From Halisarca cf. caerulea (lineage: Eukaryota > Porifera > Demospongiae > Chondrillida > Halisarcidae): a stretch of 64,000 nucleotides of DNA. Positions 10,644-31,506 of the stretch are shown in pieces. The DNA lies in contig CAUJGJ010000434.1 of the NCBI GenBank assembly GCA_963170055.1, forward strand, positions 3,518,017-3,582,016. Reading direction: 5' to 3'. Positions within the stretch are counted from its first letter, which is position 1; each line of letters begins with the position of its first letter. The position numbers were made by a program, and so were the translations under genes. The notes below the pieces were generated by a model, which ran no database searches, had not been told where the DNA came from, and worked only from the letters and a program-made list of their open reading frames with translations.

Positions 10644-13505
10644 CTACAGCGCCAGGCCATCCAAGTTGGCATCTGGAACGCCCGCAGTATAAACAATAAA
10701 CTTGCATTCCTTCAATCACTAGTCTACAGCAAACAACTCGATATTCTATGCCTTACTGAAACCTGGTTATCAGATCGTACTTACGACAACGAAGTATTAC
10801 CAAATGGCTACATAATTTACAGACGAGATCGTGAATCTACAGGCGGTGGGGTCCTACTGGCTATAGCTGACCGCATCCCCTCTCATCTAATCTACCGATC
10901 AACCAGCAGTGAACTCCTAATCATAGAAATCCACCTTGACCAATCAAAACTCCTCCTGTGCTGCGCATACATCCCCCCCACCAGTATGGACTCACACATA
11001 GATGAACTTACACATGCCCTATGTCAACTACCTCCAGAAGCAGAGCTAATCCTCCTGGGAGACTTCAACCTTCCCGACATAAACTGGTATACCTGTACTG
11101 CTAGCTCAACATCAAGTGCCATGTTCTGTGAACTCACTCTATCTTTGAACCTAGTGCAGCTAATCAATGAAGCCACCCACACCCATGGCAACTGCCTAGA
11201 CCTGGTTCTATCAACTAACCCAGACATTGTACTCCATCTGAAAGTTGACCCCATCACATGTGCCACAAAATCAGATCACTACTTAATTACTTTCAACATA
11301 CCTCAGCACCCAACTCACCATAAAACTCAACGCCCTCAAAATAAATTCATTTACTCCAAAGCTAACCTTACCAGACTATCTGCCACATTAGCCATCAGCC
11401 TCCGGGACATTTCACCAACTGATTATAGCAGTGTGCATAAACTATGGCCACATATAAAAAAGAAAATCTCAGAAGCTTGCAACCAGCACATTCCCACTGT
11501 CAGAATAACTTCAAAATCACTTCCAAGGTGGTTCACACCACAAATCCGTCACAAGATTAAATGCACACGCACACTTCGTCACTCAATCAGTTGCAAACCT
11601 ACAAGCCACAAACTTGCAAAACTTGCCCAGCTTGAGCGAGACCTTGACCATCTAATTCAGACATCCAAAAGGTCCTACGAATCTGAACTAATTAGATCCC
11701 ACCACCACAACCCCAAAAACTTATTTCACCACCTCAAAAGTCTTTCAAACAGCAAATCTTCAATCCCAATCATTACGCACAATTCTCAAGTGATCCACAA
11801 CCCAACTGAAAAAGCCACTATCTTTAACAACTTCTTCAACTCCATATTCACAAGAAGCACCTTCACTCTCCCACCATTAAACCAATTACCTTCTCCCACC
11901 AACCAGCTTCACACCATAACAATGGACGAATCAGACATACTCCTAGTGCTATCCAACCTCGACCCTAGCAAGAGCCCTGGCTGCGACGACCTTAGCCCCT
12001 ACATACTAAAAGAATGTGCAGCATCCCTCATCAGCTCAACCACTAAGTTATTTGAAATGTCCCTACAAACCAGCTCCCTCCCTGATGAATGGAAAACACA
12101 CAAAATAATTCCCATACTCAAAGGTGGGGACCCATCCACTGTATCTAACTATCGACCTATCTCTTTGCTATGTATCCTCTCGAAAGTACTCGAAGCCGTA
12201 ATCTTTAACAATCTCATTGATTTCATATGGCCACAAATCAACACCAATCAATTTGGTTTCCTCCGCAACCGCTCATGTCTAACCCAGCTATTGACATCAT
12301 ACTCAGAAGTATACACATCACTAGATGCCGGTATCTCCAGCGACATTGCATATTTCGATTTCAGAAAGGCATTCGACACTGTCCCCCATGCAGAACTCCT
12401 CCTCAAACTCTGGATGTCAGGCATCACGGGACCCCTGTGGTTCTGGTTTAAGGAGTACCTCAGCAACCGGTCTCATTACGTCAGCCTCTGTGGTGATTCA
12501 TCCCATCTCCTCCCTGTACAGTCAGGTGTACCCCAAGGCAGCATTCTAGGACCTATTTTATTCCTGATATACATAAACGATCTACCCAACACAATTGCAC
12601 ACTCCTCCTCCTACCTATTTGCCGACGACACCAAATTCATAAAATCTATCACCAGATTCAATGATTCATCCCTACTCCAATCCGACATTGACTCCCTCTC
12701 AGCTTGGTGCCAAAAATGGAATCTATCCCTCAACCAGGACAAATGTGCAGTCATGAGAATATCCCTCAAGCCCTCTGACGACCCTCCTTCATACTCAATC
12801 AACAATACCAACATCAAAGTTAACAACAGTCAACGCGATCTAGGTATCTTAGTCTCTAACAATCTCTCATGGAATCCACATTACTCACACATCTGTGCTA
12901 ATGCCTACCGTGCCCTAAATTTCATAAGACGACACATTCCAATCTCAGCACCTCAGGACCTAAAGAAACAACTGTATATCTCACTAGTCCGATCAAAGCT
13001 TACTTACTGTTCTCAACTTTGGCGACCCAGGCACATCAAAGACATTATTAGTATAGAAAGTGTGCAACGCAGATCTACCAGATTTATCATTCCGTACAGT
13101 ACACTCAACTATAAGGAGAGACTCACTCAACTAAACCTATTCCCCATCATGTACTGGTTTGAAATCCAAGACATATTATACCTTATCAAACGCCTACAAT
13201 GTCCTGATGACCTCAGCATCTACAATCATGTACATTTTGCATCATCAAACACCAGATTCGGTACCAAATCCAAACTACGATACAACCACACCCGGACGTC
13301 AATATGCAGACACTTCTTCTTCAACAGAATAGTTAAATTATGGAATTCATTACCACATATCAACTTAGATCTACCTTTCAACGCCATCAAACATCTTATT
13401 ATAAAGTTCATGTGGGACCAGTTCACCACCAACTTCGATCCCAGCAACACTTGTACATTTCACTTTGTCTGTCCGTGTTCTCAGTGTCAGTTACTTCATC
13501 TTTGA
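10644..13505 (+). CDS. retrotransposon ORF2, endonuclease and reverse transcriptase
   Basis: 953 codons open after the ORF1 stop, in the same frame. The APE-type endonuclease starts about 9 residues in (WNARS), with catalytic-motif segments TETWL, GDFNLP and SDHYLI. The RT carries NYRPISLL, FDFRKAFDTVPH, GVPQGSILGP and FADD. No RNase H follows. The C-terminus has a Cys cluster, CTCTFHFVCPCSQC. The first in-frame ATG is at 10986, after part of the endonuclease, so a normal AUG start would make a broken enzyme. Translation probably depends on readthrough or reinitiation at the upstream TGA. Confidence 0.88.
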   Translation, partial: LQRQAIQVGIWNARSINNKLAFLQSLVYSKQLDILCLTETWLSDRTYDNEVLPNGYIIYRRDRESTGGGVLLAIADRIPSHLIYRSTSSELLIIEIHLDQSKLLLCCAYIPPTSMDSHIDELTHALCQLPPEAELILLGDFNLPDINWYTCTASSTSSAMFCELTLSLNLVQLINEATHTHGNCLDLVLSTNPDIVLHLKVDPITCATKSDHYLITFNIPQHPTHHKTQRPQNKFIYSKANLTRLSATLAISLRDISPTDYSSVHKLWPHIKKKISEACNQHIPTVRITSKSLPRWFTPQIRHKIKCTRTLRHSISCKPTSHKLAKLAQLERDLDHLIQTSKRSYESELIRSHHHNPKNLFHHLKSLSNSKSSIPIITHNSQVIHNPTEKATIFNNFFNSIFTRSTFTLPPLNQLPSPTNQLHTITMDESDILLVLSNLDPSKSPGCDDLSPYILKECAASLISSTTKLFEMSLQTSSLPDEWKTHKIIPILKGGDPSTVSNYRPISLLCILSKVLEAVIFNNLIDFIWPQINTNQFGFLRNRSCLTQLLTSYSEVYTSLDAGISSDIAYFDFRKAFDTVPHAELLLKLWMSGITGPLWFWFKEYLSNRSHYVSLCGDSSHLLPVQSGVPQGSILGPILFLIYINDLPNTIAHSSSYLFADDTKFIKSITRFNDSSLLQSDIDSLSAWCQKWNLSLNQDKCAVMRISLKPSDDPPSYSINNTNIKVNNSQRDLGILVSNNLSWNPHYSHICANAYRALNFIRRHIPISAPQDLKKQLYISLVRSKLTYCSQLWRPRHIKDIISIESVQRRSTRFIIPYSTLNYKERLTQLNLFPIMYWFEIQDILYLIKRLQCPDDLSIYNHVHFASSNTRFGTKSKLRYNHTRTSICRHFFFNRIVKLWNSLPHINLDLPFNAIKHLIIKFMWDQFTTNFDPSNTCTFHFVCPCSQCQLLHL

Positions 13506-13829
13506 CTTCATGTAATTACCCTCACCCACACCTCACCCTATATTGATTGCATGCACCCTCTGTATCCCACTCAGTGTAATATATGTATGTACTTAATGGC
13601 CTCACATAACACACACTCTAATTTCCTGCTCTTTTATCTCAACCCCCCCCCCCCCCCACTCCCATTCACTCAGCGCTTCAAATTTCCTTTCTTGTACCAT
13701 CATATTTCAAGGCTGCATCACAAGTTGATGTCAGACCCCCAGCCACTCACCTTAGCCACAATTCACGTTAAGCATCACCTCATTAGCGCCATCATGTTGG
13801 CTGTAAAGTTTATAATAATAATAATAAAA

Positions 13830-14324
13830 TGTATGGCTACGCAACACCAGTACCATTTTAAGATTCTTCTTCTTATTCTTCTCGTCGTTTTTTCGAACTG
13901 GGCTACAGGTCGCCACGAAGGGTCCAGAGGTCTCATCTTTCGCCAGTGAGCTCCGATTGTTAGCGCGAAGTGCCTTTTGTAGGTTTTGAAGCAATACCTA
14001 CACTTCTAAAGCGAGAAAAAAATTGATAGGCAAATCCCATACATTCGCCGGATCAGCCATTTTCGGATCGGCGAAATGACTACGCGAGACTAGACATACG
14101 CGTACGTGCACAAGGTCTGCACTTCGATGATCGTCGACTTCAGCGCTCTTTTCGTTCGATCATTTGTTTCTAAATGGGTACATTGATATTAGTCAGATAA
14201 CTGCATAGATTTCTAGTTTCTTTATCTTACAAGATTTGATCGTGTTCCTTCTCAACTGTAGTGGCCGGAAACCTATTCAAGCAACCGTTTCGCTATAAAA
14301 GGAAAAACCGCACGAACAAGGGTG
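13830..14324. other. no gene seen
   Basis: The sequence between the retrotransposon tail and the hairpin has no recognisable gene or repeat. Confidence 0.4.
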
Positions 14325-14884
14325 TATAAAAACCATTTAAAAATGGTACAAGGATGTAGGATTGACACAGGATGGTGCAAAAAGCCATTATCAAAAAAGG
14401 ATTCTCCAAAAACACTTGGAACAAGGTTAAGTTGCAAAACCGGTACAGGGCTAGGTGGGCAAAGGGCGACAAGACAGGCATAGGGCTAGACGAGCATAGG
14501 GCTACACATGCATGAGGCTAGATGGGCATAGGGCTAGACAGAGTTTAATTGGACTGAATGTACACTGTGCAAATTCCTACATCCCGCAGCACATATGTAC
14601 TGTATAATGTGCTGCACATGCGGGATGTATAGGAATTTGCACAGTGTACATTCAGTCCAATTAAACTCTGTCTAGCCCTATGCCCATCTAGCCTCATGCA
14701 TGTGTAGCCCTATGCTCGTCTAGCCCTATGCCTGTCTTGCCACCCTTTGCCCACCTAGCCCTGTACCGGTTTTGCAACTTAACCTTGTTCCAAGTGTTTT
14801 TGGAGAATCCTTTTTTGATAATGGCTTTTTGCACCATCCTGTGTCAATCCTACATCCTTGTACCATTTTTAAATGGTTTTTATA
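14325..14884. repeat. near-perfect long inverted repeat (~560 bp hairpin)
   Basis: The left arm (14325 to ~14594) and right arm (~14607-14884) are almost exact reverse complements, with the centre near 14604. Only a few small indels and a loop of about 12 nt separate them. Each arm contains several ~20-bp direct repeats of the TAGCCCTATGCC type. Both outer ends read TATA. Transcription on either strand would give a ~270-bp double-stranded RNA. It fits a foldback/MITE element or a very recent inverted duplication. The two identical 60-aa frames on opposite strands only reflect the symmetry. Confidence 0.9.
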
Positions 14885-17800
14885 TACTGCATAATAATAA
14901 GTACTATGACATTGTATAACTTTCAATAATTATATGAATATACTATTATAGTTAAGCAAATTATTAATATTATATAATAGTGACATCTGATTTATGTGAC
15001 ACTGGTTTATGCGGAAATTAACCTCTTAGCCAACACTTGTGAATCCCCACCACTAAACTGCACACAATTCTTCCTGTGAATTATCTGGCACAATTTTATG
15101 AAACAAATGTTGTCGGATAAACCAGAGCCCCCGATGCACTGTATATACTGAATGTAATAATAGCCGCAGTTTCATTATAATGTTAACATGCAAGACACAC
15201 AGTGCATGAGTCCTGCAGAGTCTCTATAGCTATTAATTAAATTAAGCACATGTACACCTTGATTCGAAGTTTTAATGCAGAAGCCTTCTTCAGCAGGACA
15301 CCATGCACTATAGCTACATACTCTGTCCCATTTGAAATCACTCAAGTACAATATTATAATTATATATAATAACAATTATCATTATTATAACATGTGTATA
15401 TAATATATCATTATATAATAATAATTATATTTGAAACCTCTGAAATAAGTACACCTAGCTCCATAATGTAATTACTACAGGACAGCTTACTGTGGTCCCA
15501 AAACGGTGTCCTAATTATAGCTTGAGGTTGTACTGTACAGTGGGCCCTAACTGGTTTATCCGACCATGTTTGCGTGATCATGTTCCTCATAACATGTGTC
15601 GGATAAACCAGGTGTTGGATAAATCAGGGTAGATAGTACACAGAGTGGTGGTGGTGATTCGACATGCAGCAGATCTAGAGTGTTGATCGGATAAATAAAC
15701 CAATGTAGAGTGGAACCCCTTTAATCCGGACACCTTGGGACCTGAAAGCACTGTCCTGATTATCGAGGTGTCCTCATTCAGGGGGGGGGGGGGGGGGGGG
15801 GGCACTGCAAAAATGGGGCTGTTTTACAGTGTGTGAACTACTGGTAAATCACTGTTTTACTTGTAGTGCACACTAGTTTACTCCAAAGGTTTACTCTAGG
15901 AGTAAACTAGTGTAAAGTTAACGAACATTTAGATTTACTCCGTTCACACTTACACAGTGACAATGCATACACTAATGACTATGAATATCATTATACTTGA
16001 AATCCGCTAGGGCAGGCTGCTAGCTGTGAATATCTTTATACGAGTATGAATAATATGAATACTAATCCCACGTGATCCAGACAGTTGCAATGAATTCCAT
16101 TTCTTGGCATAGCAACACAACAATACTTAACAAAAAAATGGAAAACAAATGAAAGGTGTGCATAGTCATTGTCAACAGTTCTAGCTATCTTTACCAAGCC
16201 TGCAAGCCATAAAATGTCTCTGAACTCTCTGGTTCCTCTACAAGGGGTTGCAATGGCTCCATATTTGGTGGATGGATAAGTCCTCTTGCAATAACTCTGT
16301 GTTAAACTTTGTGGAAAGGTAAGTATGTCCCCTTGCTCCTCCATCTATTCTCCTCCTTGTTCAATCATCAGTCTATGTGGTAGGAATATAGAAACCCTAA
16401 TACACTTTATATAGAAGCTTAAGAAAGTATAATCAACTACCGCTAGGATCATCCATTGATGATCTAAAAGATGAGTTGGTGGGCTGATGTCTTTGGTAGA
16501 GCCTAATGCATATAATGCGTTCATACTGTTCTTCTTCCAACTGATCCAAATGATTGCTCATCAGTAGCTTGTATGAATTTGCTGAGTGCTAAAGTCCAAA
16601 ATGAGGTAGTGTTGTTATATGACTGTCAGTGCAGTGCGTTGAAACAAAAGTAGCAATGCGTACCTTGTGAACAATAGCTATAGGCTTGTGTATAATGTAG
16701 CCACTGCCTGAGCATTACTCTTCACTGAGATGTCTGACTGTGGCTTCCAGCTACTATAGGTCTTTCTCCAATGTCTGTACTTGTTTGGCTCTTCTTGTGT
16801 ATGTATCTCTGTTGGATGTAGCAAACATGCTAATGTAACAGTAATAGCAAACATTCTTGAGTGTAATAAATACAGGACTAACTCGTCTTTGCCATCTTAT
16901 TCTATTGTCACTGTGTCACTGTCTTCAGAACAGGACTCTTGATGTCTGTATAAGCAGCAAGTGGTTTTTCCATGCAACTTCCTGTTTTTATTTATCCTCT
17001 TGTCTCTTGAAGTTCTATAGTGCTAGGCAATGAGCTGGCCAGTACTTTGTCCTCTGAGGGAGATTTCTGTGGACTTTCTTCACAGAATGTGGGTGTAACC
17101 TATTTTCCCTCTAAAAATGAAATCCAATGAAATTGCTGGAGTGCAAGCACGTGATGTTCTCCCTCCAGTTAGATATTCATGGTATTCATTTGGATTGCCC
17201 ATATTTGTTCATTAATATTGCGAAGTATGAAATTCCTATCCTCCACGGGTTCATGTTTGGATGTAGTGTTGCTTTGAAAGTTTCTGTGCATGGGACAAGT
17301 TGGCCTGCCTGACCTCAGGTTTGTTAACTATGTGGTGATTCCCTCCAAAAGTTAGTTCAACCAATCAGATGCTGACCATTCCTCTTCCTGCACAGGTTTT
17401 ATTCAGTGTTTCCCTCCAAATCAGTGGTGTGTTGTGTAGAAGCATGACCTGGTGGCCTGTTGTAGTGATGAATCTGCTATAATACAGTCACAAGTGGTAT
17501 TGCTAGCAGTTATAGTTTACTTGCAGGATTTCTCAGTCATCTCTGTTCACTAGCAGGTGCAGGGATTGTGTCCCAGATCCTTCAGATTCTTTGTTGAGTT
17601 GTACTTTGCTCTTCTTTTCAATTGGTGATGTGTAGTTAATTTGCTATACAATTTCATACCTAAGCTGTCTGTTGGCTATATACTCTTGATCATATGCAGC
17701 TAGTGAAACCTATTACGTATGTTAAGACACCATTGGGACCAGGGGAAGCTGTTCTGTGTATGGAGGTATTCCTTTTCGAAGGGTTTGAACATACGTACAC

Positions 17801-17943
17801 ACTTACATGTCAATTCACGAGATTTCTAATCGTGCAGAGCAATGGTCTCAGTGTCCTTTAATAGAGGTTTCACTGTTACAGTAAATACACATACATATTA
17901 TGGCAAAGCATATACATGGGCAGAGTAAACTTTCATTCTGACT
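14885..17943. other. no gene recognised; fragments of CAGTGGAACC-type MITEs, poly-G
   Basis: GTCGGATAAACCAG words at ~15115 and ~15598, and GAGTGGAACCCC near 15705, resemble ends of the pogo/mariner-like MITEs found elsewhere in the window, here truncated. A run of 22 G lies at 15781-15802. TTTACTCC / GGAGTAAA inverted words lie at ~15880-15910. A 102-codon minus frame at 16036-16344 has no recognised domain. No multi-exon gene could be supported. Confidence 0.4.
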
Positions 17944-19616
17944 GCCATATCTACCATGAAGTTGTATGCTTGTTTCAATCCTTTGTGGATGACATTGTGT
18001 GAGTCCGTCTCGAATGGATCAAACCTGCCATAGAGTTGTGTACTTGTTCTGTTCCTTCATGGATGGAAGTGTCTGTTTCGAATGGGCAGTATCTGTCCCA
18101 CAGTTGTATGCTTGTCTCATTCCTTCGTGGATGTGAGAGCCTGTTTCGAATGGGCCGTATCTGCCACGGAGTTGTATGCTTGTCTCGTTTCTTCGTGGAT
18201 GTGAGAGCCTGTTTCGAATGGGCCGTATCTGCCACGGAGTTGTATGCTTGTCCCGTTCCTTCGTGGATGTGAGAGCCTGTTTCGAATGGGCCGTATCTGC
18301 CACGGAGTTGTATGCTTGTCTCGTTCCTTCGTGGATGTGAGAGCCTGTTTCGAATGGGCCGTATCTGCCACGGAGTTGTATGCTTGTCTCGTTCCTTCGT
18401 GGATGTGAGAGCCTGTTTCGAATGGGCCGTATCTGCCACGGAGTTGTATGCTTGTCCCGTTCCTTCGTGGATGTGAGAGCCTGTTTCGAATGGGCCGTAT
18501 CTGCCACGGAGTTGTATGCTTGTCCCGTTCCTTCGTGGATGTGAGAGCCTGTTTCGAATGGGCCGTATCTGCCACGGAGTTGTATGCTTGTCCCGTTCCT
18601 TCGTGGATGTGAGAGCCTGTTTCGAATGGGCCGTATCTGCCACGGAGTTGTATGCTTGTCCCGTTCCTTCGTGGATGTGAGAGCCTGTTTCGAATGGGCC
18701 GTATCTGCCACGGAGTTGTATGCTTGTCCCGTTCCTTCGTGGATGTGAGAGCCTGTTTCGAATGGGCCGTATCTGCCACGGAGTTGTATGCTTGTCTCGT
18801 TCCTTCGTGGATGTGAGAGCCTGTTTCGAATGGGCCGTATCTGCCACGGAGTTGTATGCTTGTCTCGTTCCTTCGTGGATGTGAGAGCCTGTTTCGAATG
18901 GGCCGTATCTGCCACGGAGTTGTATGCTTGTCCCGTTCCTTCGTGGATGTGAGAGCCTGTTTCGAATGGGCCGTATCTGCCACGGAGTTGTATGCTTGTC
19001 CCGTTCCTTCGTGGATGTGAGAGCCTGTTTCGAATGGGCCGTATCTGCCACGGAGTTGTATGCTTGTCCCGTTCCTTCGTGGATGTGAGAGCCTGTTTCG
19101 AATGGGCCGTATCTGCCACGGAGTTGTATGCTTGTCCCGTTCCTTCGTGGATGTGAGAGCCTGTTTCGAATGGGCCGTATCTGCCACGGAGTTGTATGCT
19201 TGTCTCGTTCCTTCGTGGATGTGAGAGCCTGTTTCGAATGGGCCGTATCTGCCACGGAGTTGTATGCTTGTCCCGTTCCTTCGTGGATGTGAGAGCCTGT
19301 TTCGAATGGGCCGTATCTGCCACGGAGTTGTATGCTTGTCTCGTTCCTTCGTGGATGTGAGAGCCTGTTTTGAATGGGCCGTATCTGCCACGGAGTTGTA
19401 TGCTTGTCCCGTTCCTTCGTGGATGTGAGAGCCTGTTTCGAATGGGCCGTATCTGCCACGGAGTTGTATGCTTGTCCCGTTCCTTCGTGGATGTGAGAGC
19501 CTGTTTCGAATGGGCCGTATATGCCACGGAGTTGTATGCTTGTCTCGTTCCTTCGTGGATGTGAGAGCCTGTTTCGAATGGGCCGTATCTGCCACGGAGT
19601 TGTATGCTTGTCTCGT
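17944..19616 (-). repeat. 68-bp tandem array A (minus orientation)
   Basis: About 24 head-to-tail units of 68 bp containing, on the minus strand, CATACAACTCCGTGGCAG and CCCATTCGAAACAGGCTC. Central units differ mainly at one or two positions (GAACGAGAC / GAACGGGAC). The first two or three units at the left edge are clearly degenerate. The right edge is abrupt and is followed immediately by CACTAGAAAAAGTG at 19617. The same repeat occurs in opposite orientation at 32.9-39.5 kb. The unit has no stop codon in any frame of its minus strand, which creates 490-550-codon frames of no evident coding meaning. Confidence 0.95.
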
Positions 19617-19630
19617 CACTAGAAAAAGTG

Positions 19631-20431
19631 TTTTCTTGGAATGTACTAAATTCAAGACTATTTCTCGTGTTTAGTAGCTGCAATCATAGAATTCAGTGTT
19701 TGGATATGGAATTTATTCAACAAGTACTCCATTCCAGCACATTGCTCATTTTAAGTCGCTAGTCTCTAGATTGAAGACTGAATTTCAAACTGTTTGTCTA
19801 TGTTCTAGCCTGTGTCTGTAAGTAAGCAAAATTGCTACATTAAATGTAACCTTGCTTAATTTCAGTAGTAACACACTAAATTTAAGGAAAATCAGCATTT
19901 TGTTAAAACAGAGACTCTAAAAAGTAAGCATTCAAAGCTTAAAAATAACCTGTCACTTACAGTTAGCATGCTACCTTCAAACTAGAACATTGGCCATTAA
20001 ATCTAGGAACTGCAACTTATAACAATCTATAAGGCCTCAGATTTTATACATTGTCAAGCTTAATTCTACCATTTGTGCATAATTATACTGTACATTATCC
20101 AAACATAATATACAAAAATACATTAGAACCTCCATCAGCAAGCTGTCATGTATGGAGGTGCAGGTCATGCAATGTGAACAATTTCATGGTGCAGAGCATT
20201 AATTGTTAACTTTGTTTTAATCTTGGAAGTGGCTGCATTAATTGAGGTGTCCTTGAACATATATATATATATATATGGTCAATATAATACACCATTCTGA
20301 CAATTTACTGATGTAATAAGCACCTCGTGCAATAATTGACCATAATAAAATGAGCTGCATGAACTTTATTAATTCAATTGATTCAGAAATTGTCGTACAA
20401 TTAAACACATTGAATACAATCTATCCACATA
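19631..20431. other. AT-rich region between array A and the transposase-like gene
   Basis: Non-coding, about 800 bp, rich in short words such as ACTAAATT, CTAAATTTAAG and AAGTAAGC in both orientations. It contains the 3' UTR of the minus-strand gene and, if the CACTA model holds, a subterminal region. Confidence 0.4.
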
Positions 20432-30501
<10,070 letters not shown>

Positions 30502-30608
30502 TTTGTATCTAGCACGTGTAATGTCCACGTGGTCCGTACGCTATAGAACGCTTGCGCATGCGCAGTTAATTGTTTGTTGGCGCGCGCGGTTCGAAACGCT
30601 CTATAGCG
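30502..30608. promoter_or_regulatory. bidirectional promoter with NRF1-type palindrome
   Basis: Only 107 bp separate the divergent start codons at 30501 (minus) and 30609 (plus). The interval contains TGCGCATGCGCA at 30553-30564, the consensus palindrome of NRF1-type factors, plus CG-rich GGCGCGCGCGG. CTATAG-containing words lie on both sides (30541 and 30601). No TATA box at a canonical distance was identified. Both genes are likely co-transcribed from here. Factor binding is inferred from the motif only. Confidence 0.6.
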
Positions 30609-31436
30609 ATGGCTGAGTCTCTCTCTTCGTCTCGGGGTAGCGAAACACGAGATGGCACGGATATCAGCAAGTTAACCTCAGACGAGTTACATCGGTTTCT
30701 AGTTCGGATTAGTCTGATGAATGAATCAGAAGCAGAAGAATTGAGGAGTAAGTTAGACCGGCTCTCTGTGACGGCTGCTTCAGTTTTATGTCATCGAGTC
30801 TGTCCATAGTTTACTCCTTACTGAACTTACCCTTATTTAGCCAGTAACTCTGTGTCATGCAGGAACGATATAGTTCTTGGAAACTCGTCCTGTTTACTGT
30901 ATATAGTTACTGTTAAATTTCAATTATTATCAGAGAGAAATGTAGATGGCAGCACACTCATGATGATGAGTCGAGAAGATATAGCCATCATTTTCCCTGA
31001 GCACAGGCAGTTTATCCTTGGAATGCGATTGTTCAAGTTCATCCAGGACCAGCGACAGGTGCCATCTAGCTCTTCTGGATCATGTGGTTCTAATGCTGGG
31101 AGTATTTCAGAGTTTGGTTCCAGTACCAGCAAAAGAGTACACCCAGAAGAGTTTGATGATTCATTAAGCACAGTGCAGCAGACACAACAAAAGGCATTCA
31201 AATTACCTTGTTTTTCTCGTGATATTGAAGAGGCTATTCGTAGAGATGAATTCTACACATCTTCTAAACGTAGCAAGCTCATAAGGGAGGCTTGTCGAGC
31301 TTTGCAGGGCCACTGTCGATCACTCCACAAAAGTGTATCAACTAATGAAAAAAAAAGTTTAGCTAGAAGTCTATATGTGTTGGCTCCAAAGAGTTTGGGA
31401 GATCCTACAGAAATTGGAGTAAAAGGTGTACCAGAA
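30609..31436 (+). CDS. SAMD3-like SAM-domain protein, 5' half (exons 1-2)
   Basis: Exon 1 is 30609-30747 and exon 2 is 30934-31436; GT-AG junctions join in phase and end in phase 0 after 214 codons. Residues ~20-85 form a SAM domain (TSDELHRFLVRISL ... VDGSTLMMMSREDIAIIF ... LGMRLFKFIQ). A Ser-rich linker follows, then SSKRSKLIREACRAL and KSLARSLYVLAPKSLGDP, matching the block after the SAM domain in SAMD3-like proteins. The next expected block is not downstream on this strand; it lies at 32859-32551 on the minus strand and also starts in phase 0. The plus-strand half therefore ends at a splice donor with no partner exon in the right orientation. Confidence 0.72.
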
Positions 31437-31506
31437 GTAAGATGTATATTAAAATAAATTTTGTATACTATTGGCATGACATAACATACATGCAATTGAA
31501 TTCTGT

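Larger units (their letters stand above)
9539..13829 (+). mobile_element. non-LTR retrotransposon copy 1, CR1/L2-like (Jockey superfamily)
   Basis: The order is an A-run, ORF1 with PHD finger, ORF2 with APE-type endonuclease and RT without RNase H, then a 3' UTR ending in GGCTGTAAAG and a (TAA)n tail near 13811-13829. A related element at 33.85 kb has the same layout, the same 3' end and the same tail. The 5' boundary is uncertain: ORF1 is directly preceded by a 32-nt A-run (9539-9570) whose last A begins the ATG. The 3' UTR contains a C-run near 13648. Both frames are open, so the copy is not old. Confidence 0.85.

Noticed and set aside
13226..13546. Small frames antisense or out of frame within the retrotransposon ORFs, RT and recombinase genes
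   Set aside because: Shadows of the real coding frames, without domains.
16036..16344. 102-codon minus frame as a gene
   Set aside because: No recognised domain and no phase-consistent neighbouring exon; kept only as an open possibility in the intergenic note.
17944..19616. CRISPR-like array
   Set aside because: Units follow each other head to tail with no unique spacers, and the genome is clearly eukaryotic.
17975..19683. Frames of 490-550 codons on the minus strand of array A, and 300-450 codons on the plus strand of array B
   Set aside because: They are the 68-bp repeat read in three frames. There is no start context, no domain, and the same peptides occur in permuted order.
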